Source: CALBTQ01 sp036725605
GTDB taxonomy: Bacteria; Lernaellota; Lernaellaia; Lernaellales; Lernaellaceae
NCBI GenBank assembly: GCA_036725605.1
Contig: DAIMDW010000026.1
Coordinates: 1 to 64,000, forward strand
DNA: 64,000 nt
Direction of reading: 5' to 3'
Below the pieces are notes generated by a model. It worked only from the letters and a program-made list of their open reading frames with translations, made no database searches and was not told the DNA's origin. A program made the translations under genes and the position numbers. Below are positions 43,739-50,640 of this stretch, in pieces; positions within the stretch are counted from its first letter, which is position 1; each line of letters begins with the position of its first letter.

Positions 43739-43789
43739 GCGTGCCGACGCGGGGAGTATGATAGTCACGCAACAATGGGAAGGATCGCG

Positions 43790-44728
43790 ATGCGCACGAC
43801 GATTTTGCTGACGGCCTTGCTGCTGGCGCTGACCGGCGCCGCGTGGGCGGCCGACACGGCCGGCACGGTGATCGTGCAAAACGGCGCCGCGACCATCGAT
43901 CGTCCGGGCCAAAGCGAAGCGCTGCCGGTCATTCACGGCGCGGACGTGCAGGCCGGCGACACGCTGACCACCACGGCGGACGGCAGCGCGAAGGTGCTGC
44001 TGGTCGGCGAATTGGTGATATACATCGGCGCCCAAACGAGCGTCACCTTCGAGACGGCGAGCTTCGATCCGCGTCTGCACTACCACCGCGGGCAATTCCG
44101 CCTCAACGAGGGCATCGTGCGTTTGATGGCCCGCCACGAACCGAAAACGACCAACGAGGTCGGCCTGAAAACGCCGCAGGCCGCGATCCACGTGCCCGGC
44201 GGGTATTTCATCGCCGAGCATCGGGGCGATAAAACCACGGTGGTCACCCTCGCCGGGCAGATCAACGTGCGCGCCGAACGCGATAAGAACGCGATGCAGA
44301 TGTGGGTCAAACCCGATCAGATCGTCACCGTCGTCGCCGGACAAACGCCGAGCGTGCCCGAGACGGTCGACGAACAAACCCTCGCCCGGCTGCTGACCGA
44401 CAGCGAAGTGCCCAGCGCCTACGCCGCCGAAACACGGTTGGGCAAGCGCGGACAGATCGTCGATCACGCCCTGGGCATCAGCCCGGTGCGCGGACTGCTC
44501 GACGACCAAGGCATGGCCGTGGCGATGGAAGGCGAGATGGGCACGGAGTTCGACGCCTTCCGCGTGGATTTCTCCGACGATCCGTTCCGCGAAGAGGACC
44601 TGCCCGGCCGCCTGCGCAACAAAGATCCGGACACCATCTATCCGCCCGGCGTGTCCGACGAGTGGCCGGTGTACGAAATGCGCATGCCCCAAACCATCAG
44701 GCCGCGCCGCTTGCCGGCCAGGAAGTAG
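43790..44728 (+). CDS. Exported FecR-domain protein
   Basis: A 312-residue exported protein. The signal peptide ends GAAWA (about residue 20). The FecR-like beta domain (about 22-170) has GTVIVQNGAATI, GDTLTTTADGSAKVLLV and LKTPQAAIHVPGGYFIAEH. The C-terminal part (~190-312) is unassigned and ends basic. FecR domains mediate periplasmic signalling or act as structural beta folds; no sigma gene is adjacent. The ATG at 43790 follows GGAAGGA. Confidence 0.75.
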   Translation: MRTTILLTALLLALTGAAWAADTAGTVIVQNGAATIDRPGQSEALPVIHGADVQAGDTLTTTADGSAKVLLVGELVIYIGAQTSVTFETASFDPRLHYHRGQFRLNEGIVRLMARHEPKTTNEVGLKTPQAAIHVPGGYFIAEHRGDKTTVVTLAGQINVRAERDKNAMQMWVKPDQIVTVVAGQTPSVPETVDEQTLARLLTDSEVPSAYAAETRLGKRGQIVDHALGISPVRGLLDDQGMAVAMEGEMGTEFDAFRVDFSDDPFREEDLPGRLRNKDPDTIYPPGVSDEWPVYEMRMPQTIRPRRLPARK

Positions 44729-44734
44729 GCGGCG

Positions 44735-45007
44735 ATGCATTCGCGCGCGTTGTTGTGTCTGCTGCTTGCCGCCGCGTTGCTGCTGCCGGCCTGCGGGCTC
44801 AAGGGCAAGTTGATCCCCCGCGACAAGCTGGAGAACGAAGAGACCGGCATGCCCGACGAACTGCGTCTGTATCCGCCCAAGCAAACGCCGGCCGACGCCC
44901 TGGGCGTGGGCGACGCCATGCAGGGGCTGGACGACATCAATTCCATTCGCGAGCGCGAGTTGACCCCCACGCCGCCGCCGGCCGACGAAAGCGAGGACGA
45001 ATCGTGA
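44735..45007 (+). CDS. lptM: LptM (YifL)-like lipoprotein
   Basis: A 90-residue lipoprotein. The signal peptide ends in a lipobox (LLPAC), and the mature protein begins CGLKGKL, matching the conserved CGLKGPL start of E. coli YifL/LptM, which assists LptD maturation. The rest is low-complexity, Pro/Glu-rich and probably extended. It overlaps dapF by 4 bp, the same neighbour as in enterobacteria (yifL-dapF), which supports the assignment. Sequence similarity beyond the CGLKG motif is weak. Confidence 0.7.
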   Translation: MHSRALLCLLLAAALLLPACGLKGKLIPRDKLENEETGMPDELRLYPPKQTPADALGVGDAMQGLDDINSIRERELTPTPPPADESEDES

Positions 45008-45843
45008 GCGAGCGCGCCATTCCCTTCGTCAAAATGAGCGGCAGCGGCAACGACTTCATCATGGTCGACAACCGCGCCGGAATTTTGGACCCCGACAACC
45101 TCGGTGACTGGATCCGCGCCGTGTGCCGGCGTCGCGTCGCCGTGGGCGCCGACGGCGTGATTTTGCTGCAGGACGATCCGCTGCGCGAAGTCGATTTCGC
45201 CTGGCGCTTTTTCAACAACGACGGCGGCGAAGCCGAAATGTGCGGCAACGGCGGACGCTGCGCGGTGCGTTGGGCGCACGACCTGGGCCTGGCCGGCGCG
45301 CAAACGGCCTTCCGCACGCAGGCGGGCGTCATTCGCGGCTGGGTGCTGGGCGGGCGCGAGGTGCGCGTGCAACTGACCGAAGCGCACGATTATCGTCCGG
45401 CGGTGACGCTCGCGTTGCCGACCGGCTCACTCGTCGCGGCTTTCCTGAACACCGGCGTACCGCACGCGGTGCTGACCGTGGACGACGCGCAGGTCGTCGA
45501 CGTCGAGGCGCTGGGGCGCGCCATTCGCCGGCACGAGGCTTTCGCGCCGCAGGGAACCAACGTCAATTTCGTGCAGGTGACCGGCGAACACGACGTGCTC
45601 ATTCGCACCTACGAGCGCGGCGTCGAGGGCGAAACGCTCGCCTGCGGCACCGGTTGCGCGGCGGCGGCGGCGACGCTGGCGCTGGCCGGCAAGGTGCAAA
45701 AGCCGGTGCGTCTGACCACCCGCTCAGGCGAGGTGCTCACCGTCGATTATCAACCGGGGGGCGAGGTCGTTACCGGCCTGACGCTGCAGGGGCCGGTGCG
45801 TTACGTGGCGCGCGGCGAAATTCCGCCCGAGGCGTGGGAGTAG
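45004..45843 (+). CDS. dapF: Diaminopimelate epimerase DapF
   Basis: A 279-residue epimerase converting LL- to meso-diaminopimelate for lysine and peptidoglycan. The two catalytic cysteines are Cys80 in EMCGNGGRC and Cys214 in LACGTGCAA. The opening VKMSGSGNDFIMVDNR is typical. It starts with GTG overlapping the lipoprotein stop. The organism therefore probably makes meso-DAP peptidoglycan. Confidence 0.95.
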   Translation: MSERAIPFVKMSGSGNDFIMVDNRAGILDPDNLGDWIRAVCRRRVAVGADGVILLQDDPLREVDFAWRFFNNDGGEAEMCGNGGRCAVRWAHDLGLAGAQTAFRTQAGVIRGWVLGGREVRVQLTEAHDYRPAVTLALPTGSLVAAFLNTGVPHAVLTVDDAQVVDVEALGRAIRRHEAFAPQGTNVNFVQVTGEHDVLIRTYERGVEGETLACGTGCAAAAATLALAGKVQKPVRLTTRSGEVLTVDYQPGGEVVTGLTLQGPVRYVARGEIPPEAWE

Positions 45844-45844
45844 T

Positions 45845-47467
45845 TTAGCCCGGTTCGTCGCCGGTCACGCGGCGATACAGATACACCGGCTCGGTGTCTT
45901 CCGGATACGCGTAGCTGTCGATCAACTCGAATTTATCCTTCACCGAATAAAACACGGAGATCGCCCGCCGCACCAACTCCTCTTCGGTGTTGAGCGCATA
46001 GACGACGATCTTGTGGTCGCGCTCGTAGCCGGTTTTGAACACGATGTAATCGGCGCTGAGCATGGACTCGCGCAGGCCCGCTTCCGAGCGCCAGGCTTCG
46101 TCGGTGGTCTGGCCGACCGAAATGCGCTCGATGAGGTTGAGCACGTCGACCTTGGGATTTTGCATGATGATCCGGCTTTTGATGACCGCGGCGTACGGCG
46201 TGTCGAACAAAAGCAGCACGCGCTTGTTGGGCCATTGCTTGTCGATCATCCGGTTGATCATCGGGTCGACGCTCCAGCCCAGACGCCGCGGCCGCGCGAT
46301 GCCCTCCAGTTGCAACCGGCGGTGAAAATCGGCGAAGGAAAAGGCCGTGCGATCGACGCGCAGATGGTCGTAGGCCATGAAGCCGACCGCCATGACCACG
46401 ATCAGCGCGCCGGCGACGAGCTTGACCTTGCGTTGTCGATAGGCGACCTGAAACTGCACCAACGCCCAGGCGATCAGCAAGGCCGCGGCCGGCAGCACCG
46501 GCAGCAGGTAGCGCGTGGTGGCGTAGCCGAACAACGCGGGCATGAAGATCAGCGGCGCGAGAAACCACAGGGTGAGAAAACGATACCGCGTGTCGCCCTT
46601 GGGCAGCACCGCCAGCGCCGCGACGACCAGCACGGCCAGCACCGGACCCAGGCCGTATCGCATGACGAGACGGAAAAAGTCGAGGCTGCCCACCTCCACC
46701 TTCTGCGCGGTGAAGGAGAGAATCGCCATGCGGCTTTCCAGCGACTCCAACAGGTGCGGCAGGTAGAAGACGACACCCACGACCGTAACGATCACTGCCG
46801 CCATCAATCCGTTGAGCAAGCGCTGACGACGCTTGGCGGGACCTTCCTTGAGCAGCCCGCGCACGAACACGTACGTCAGCGGCAAGATCACATAGAACGG
46901 AAACGACTGCTTGACCATCAACCCCAGGCCGCAGCCGAGGCCGAAGAGAATCGACCAGCGCCGCACGGCCAGGCCGCCGCTGTAGAGCATCGCCAGCATC
47001 ACGGCGGCGACGATGAGCGCAAGCGGAATGTCGAGCATCTCCATCCGGCTGAAGCGATAGATGCCCGGCGTCACGGCCAGCAGCAACGCGGCCAGCAAGC
47101 CGACCCGCTCGTCGACCAGAAAACGTCCGAGCCAGAAAACGACCAGCAACAAGAGGGTCGACAGCGCCGCGACGGTCACCGCGCCGGCACGCACGCGATC
47201 GCCGGCGACCAGGCGCACCGGCAGGGTGATGAAATGGAACACCAGCGGGTAGTCGATGTCGATCGTGTATTGCAGCGAGCGGTCGAGCGCTTCGCGATCG
47301 CCGAGCAGACCGTAGGTCAACAGCTTGCCGCGCACCTCCATGTTGAGGGTGTCGTAGATGTCGGGCACTTCATCATGGGCAATGACGAGCACATTGATGA
47401 AAAACGAGGCGAGCAATATCCCCGCCAACAAAGGCCAGATCCAGCGATGGGAGTTGGTTTCCTGCAT
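45845..47467 (-). CDS. GT-C-like glycosyltransferase (PMT/ArnT type) membrane protein
   Basis: A 540-residue polytopic membrane protein with about 10-12 helices and a ~150-residue soluble C-terminus. The first extracytoplasmic loop holds an acidic pair (AHDEVPDIYDTLN), as in GT-C enzymes that use polyprenyl-linked sugars, and a second loop has RFSRMEMLDIPLAL. It probably transfers a sugar to lipid or protein on the periplasmic side. I start at the ATG at 47467; a GTG at 47509 would add 14 basic residues. Neither has a clear ribosome site. Confidence 0.75.
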   Translation of the reverse strand: MQETNSHRWIWPLLAGILLASFFINVLVIAHDEVPDIYDTLNMEVRGKLLTYGLLGDREALDRSLQYTIDIDYPLVFHFITLPVRLVAGDRVRAGAVTVAALSTLLLLVVFWLGRFLVDERVGLLAALLLAVTPGIYRFSRMEMLDIPLALIVAAVMLAMLYSGGLAVRRWSILFGLGCGLGLMVKQSFPFYVILPLTYVFVRGLLKEGPAKRRQRLLNGLMAAVIVTVVGVVFYLPHLLESLESRMAILSFTAQKVEVGSLDFFRLVMRYGLGPVLAVLVVAALAVLPKGDTRYRFLTLWFLAPLIFMPALFGYATTRYLLPVLPAAALLIAWALVQFQVAYRQRKVKLVAGALIVVMAVGFMAYDHLRVDRTAFSFADFHRRLQLEGIARPRRLGWSVDPMINRMIDKQWPNKRVLLLFDTPYAAVIKSRIIMQNPKVDVLNLIERISVGQTTDEAWRSEAGLRESMLSADYIVFKTGYERDHKIVVYALNTEEELVRRAISVFYSVKDKFELIDSYAYPEDTEPVYLYRRVTGDEPG

Positions 47468-47541
47468 GGGTTTCGTCGGTGCTTGCCGCCGGCGCCGCTC
47501 CGTCGTCACGGCCGGGAGCGGCCGGAAAAGAATGGACCGGG

Positions 47542-47943
47542 TCAGCCGAGGACGGCTACCGCTTCGATTTCAAGTTTGCATCCCACCGGTCCGGGCAGCG
47601 CGGCCACCTGAATGGCGCTGCGGGCCGGATACGGCAGGGCTTCGTCGTCGTCGAAAAATTCCTTATAGACTTCGTTGACCTCGCCAAAGTCCTTGATGTT
47701 CAGAAGAAATACAGTGACTTTGACCACATTGCGCAACGAGGCGCCGGCGGCTTCGAGCACGTTGGCGACGTTGCTCAAGGCCACCTGGGCCTGGTCTTTC
47801 ACTTCCTCGGGCACCTTTTTGGATTCCGGATCGATAGGCAATTGACCGGAGGTGAACACCATATCGCCGGCCTTGATCCCTTGCGAATACGGTCCGATTG
47901 CACTGGGAGCTTTGGTTGTGGAAATCGCTTCTTTAGGCGGCAT
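47542..47943 (-). CDS. ridA: RidA-family reactive imine/enamine deaminase
   Basis: A 133-residue RidA (YjgF/YER057c/UK114) protein. It hydrolyses reactive 2-aminoacrylate-type enamines formed by PLP enzymes. The opening TTKAPSAIGPYSQGIKAGDMVFTSGQLPIDP and the catalytic Arg108 in YPARSAIQVAALP are characteristic. The ATG follows GGAGGG. Transcribed on the minus strand toward the GT-C gene. Confidence 0.93.
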   Translation of the reverse strand: MPPKEAISTTKAPSAIGPYSQGIKAGDMVFTSGQLPIDPESKKVPEEVKDQAQVALSNVANVLEAAGASLRNVVKVTVFLLNIKDFGEVNEVYKEFFDDDEALPYPARSAIQVAALPGPVGCKLEIEAVAVLG

Positions 47944-48626
47944 GACACCCTCCATTCCAGTAATCCATCTTCGGGGATCGAATAAATAATACCGGAAATA
48001 ATAGGAAACGCAAGCAAAACCGGTCCTTAAAGGGAATCGTTCCGCAAGGACAAAACAGGTCGAAATGGTCGAGGAACGCAATTGAGATCAGGATGCCGTT
48101 CCCGAAATAAATCGTTCGGAATAAGGAGTATTTACTATTTTTTTCTACGTTACCTTTGGTCAAAAGAGCATTTTTTTCTTGACTTTGCATATTTTTTTGC
48201 GATAGAAAAGCTAATATAAATAAGTGGTTAGATATGCCTGCTCATAGATTGCACGATCTTTGGCAGCCTAAGTTAGCGAAAAACATGGTGTTTTTCTCGT
48301 GTTAGCGTTCCACTAGCAAAGTGTTAGTAATCCCTTGACTTCCGGGTTCAGGGGCGCTATAGGATGCAGTAGCTTTTTACCATCGAGGGAAAATACCATC
48401 CGTGCAGGGGCGATAGCTCTATGCGACGGATATTTCTAAACTGTCGGCTCTTTGAAAAAACAAATCGAAAGGAGGCTTTCGAGCAGAACGTTTTCTGAAG
48501 AAGTCGCAATACTCCTTCATGAAAAATCATCTGAGAGTCGAACAGGTTGGAAGGAGAACCGCTTTACCGGGTTTGTAAACAAACAAACGAAGATCAGAAA
48601 TCAGATAACATTAAGGAGGATTTCAC
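47944..48626. other. Regulatory gap upstream of the porin, with long leader
   Basis: No gene. It separates divergent ridA and the porin gene. A perfect 8-bp palindromic hairpin GAAAAACA-TGG-TGTTTTTC (48278-48296) is flanked by direct repeats GTTAGCG (48272-48278 and 48301-48307), with GTTAG again at 48323. The porin promoter follows at 48335-48363, leaving an untranslated leader of about 250 nt that contains the stem ATCCGT (~48400) / ACGGAT (~48425). Confidence 0.5.
48335..48363 (+). promoter_or_regulatory. Probable sigma70 promoter of the porin gene
   Basis: TTGACT (48335-48340) and TATAGG (48358-48363) are separated by 17 bp. GTTAGCG repeats and a palindrome lie just upstream and may be activator sites. 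Confidence 0.5.
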
Positions 48627-49856
48627 ATGAAACGTAACTTAATGATCCTCGCGCTCGTTGTGGCGATGCTGGCGATTTCGGCTCCGCTGTTCGCCGCCGA
48701 CGAAGCGGTGAAGGTCGGCGTCGGCTCGTTGAAGATCGGCGGTATTTTCCAGGCCGGCTTCAATTACTACGTCGGCGACGAGACCCTGGACACGGCGAAC
48801 TATCAGGCCGTGGACCGTCCGGAAGACATGGAATTCATCGTGAAACGCGCCCGGTTGCTGCTGATGGGCGACGTGATTGAAGACCGCATCACCTACATGG
48901 CTCAGATGGAATTCGCGCAGGACAGCTCGGCGTACATCGGCGACATCCTGCTCGACATGAAGATGGGCTTCCACTACATTCCTTACACCGGCATTTACGT
49001 CGGTCGCTTCCTGCCCAACTTCACGATCTTCGGACCCAAGAGCACCGCGAAGCTGATGCTCATTGACTATCCGTTGGTCAACGCGATCGCCCCGGCCGCC
49101 CGCCAGACCGGTATCGATTTTGGCGTGGTGACTCCGTACTTGGATGCCGACCTGGGCGTGTTCAACGGCCGCGCGTTCTTCCCGCCGATCGTTGCTCCCA
49201 ACGGCAATGCGCCGGTGGGCAACCAGACCTGGCAGGATGAGAACACCGCGAAAGACATCTATTTCAACCTGATCGGCAAGCCGCCGGTTGAAGGCCTGAC
49301 CATCCACGCCGGTCTGTGGTATGGCATGCCGCTGGACAACTTCGAAAACGACGAAGGCGAACTGATCGCCCACAACGCGTCCGTGATGATGATCGACGCG
49401 GGCGTGCAGTACCTGGCTCCGTTCGGCCTGACGTTCATCGGTGAGTTGATGTACGCCACCTACGATTGGGACAGCACCGATCCGGCCACCAACTTCGAAG
49501 ACGATCGTGACGACGACAGCTACTCGGTGACCTCGATGGCTTATTACGTCATGGCCGGCTACAACTTCGGCCCGATGTTCGAAGTGCCGGTTGAACTGTT
49601 GGTTCGCTATGACGCGCTGAATCCGGACACCGAAGACGACGAGACCACCCCGTATCACGCCGCCAGCGAGCAGGACGGCCTGACCAACATCACCGTCGGT
49701 GTGAACTACTACATCAAAAAGCACTATGCGATGCTGAGCCTCAACTACATCAACCACGGCGAAGAGCTGGAAGATGTGTTGAACAAAGCCGGCGACGACA
49801 CGCAGGACGGCTACAGCAACGACGAGATCAAACTGCAGGCGCAGATCGCCTTCTAA
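48627..49856 (+). CDS. Outer membrane porin, phosphate-selective porin O/P-like
   Basis: A 409-residue beta-barrel protein. The signal peptide ends SAPLFA (about residue 23). The mature part alternates short amphipathic strands (FQAGFNYYVGDE, FIVKRARLLLMGDV, ITYMAQMEFAQD, IYVGRFLPNFTIFGP) and ends IAF, with the terminal Phe recognised by BamA. The VKRARL and GRFxPxF elements recall the OprO/OprP family; selectivity is not evident. A strong ribosome site (AAGGAGG), long leader and strong terminator suggest high expression. It is monocistronic. Confidence 0.85.
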   Translation: MKRNLMILALVVAMLAISAPLFAADEAVKVGVGSLKIGGIFQAGFNYYVGDETLDTANYQAVDRPEDMEFIVKRARLLLMGDVIEDRITYMAQMEFAQDSSAYIGDILLDMKMGFHYIPYTGIYVGRFLPNFTIFGPKSTAKLMLIDYPLVNAIAPAARQTGIDFGVVTPYLDADLGVFNGRAFFPPIVAPNGNAPVGNQTWQDENTAKDIYFNLIGKPPVEGLTIHAGLWYGMPLDNFENDEGELIAHNASVMMIDAGVQYLAPFGLTFIGELMYATYDWDSTDPATNFEDDRDDDSYSVTSMAYYVMAGYNFGPMFEVPVELLVRYDALNPDTEDDETTPYHAASEQDGLTNITVGVNYYIKKHYAMLSLNYINHGEELEDVLNKAGDDTQDGYSNDEIKLQAQIAF

Positions 49857-49878
49857 GATCTCTCGCGGATAAGAAACA

Positions 49879-49916
49879 AAACCCCGTGGGGCTTAGGCTC
49901 CGCGGGGTTTTTCTTT
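49879..49916 (+). terminator. Rho-independent terminator of the porin gene
   Basis: A 14-bp stem (AAACCCCG...CGGGGTTT, 49879-49910) with loop TTAG is followed by a T-rich run. It lies 20 bp after the porin stop. Confidence 0.9.
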
Positions 49917-49932
49917 ATCTGCAACCAAAAAG

Positions 49933-50452
49933 GATGACCTCATCAGAGGCAATTACGCCAAGTCTTCTGATTTCCGAATTGGAACACCCGGCGCCGACAA
50001 GCCCCGCAGGGGCGGAAGGTCAGTAGCGAAGGGCGAAGCCCTGGAAATGGCGGCTCGCCCAGATCAGGCAACCCCTGACAAGGGGTGTAGGATTTTTTGA
50101 AAATTCGTATCAACGAGATTACCAGCACCCCTTTCAGGGGTTTGTTTTAATTTGGTTCTTTTTATACCAGGGCTGAAGCCCTTCGCTATTGACCTGCGCC
50201 CTCCGGGCTTGAAGAACCTTCACATAGATCCATTTTTCGTTGGTTGGAGCCCTTCGCTATTGACATGCGCCCCGCAGGCTGGACAATCCAGCGCAGAAAT
50301 TACTTCGACCTTGTTCGACGTTGCCCGTTTTTTTCTCGGGACACCCAAAATCAAAATTGCCATCCAGAAAGTTCAGGTACTTTCCAAAGAGAAAACAGGC
50401 TGCGCGGAAGTCAGGAAAAGATAACCCCATCAGGGGCAATAACGCCAAGTCT
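49933..50452. repeat. 33-bp direct repeats flanking a foldback element
   Basis: Bases 49933-49965 and 50420-50452 are the same 33-bp sequence with four differences (both contain CATCAG.GGCAAT.ACGCCAAGTC). They bracket the foldback element at 49966-50415. The right copy is part of a hairpin CCCCATCAG (50424-50432) / CTGATGGGG (50451-50459); in the left copy that hairpin is interrupted by the element. Confidence 0.7.
49966..50415. mobile_element. Foldback MITE-like element, copy 1
   Basis: A 450-bp non-coding element. Its left end TCTGATTTCCG (49966-49976) is an imperfect inverse of the right end CGGAAGTCAGG (50405-50415). Inside, the left arm (AGTAGCGAAGGGCGAAGCCC, ~50021) and right arm (its approximate reverse complement, ~50168) form a long imperfect foldback; a further partial arm lies at ~50250. 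The same layout occurs at 56496-56991 in opposite orientation, and truncated at 10863-11228. No ORF encodes a transposase, so movement would depend on an enzyme elsewhere. Confidence 0.65.
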
Positions 50453-50640
50453 GATGGGGGGCAAATGAATACTTAATGAACATCTTCCTTACCGCATACG
50501 ATTGTCAATCGATTCAAAAAACCATCCTTTCGGCATGAACGGCGACGTGGGATAAATCGCGGGACTACTTGACACAATTTTTTCCAAGGGCTAGGAATAA
50601 CCCCTTGAAATTCCGCTTGCTGGAGACAGGAGACATCGCG
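50453..50640. other. Short gap upstream of alaS
   Basis: No gene or clear promoter motif could be assigned with confidence. The alaS ribosome site AGGAGAC lies at the right end. Confidence 0.4.

Noticed and set aside
48364..48626. Riboswitch in the porin leader
   Set aside because: A stem is present, but no known riboswitch core (c-di-GMP-I, cobalamin, TPP, SAM) could be matched by eye.
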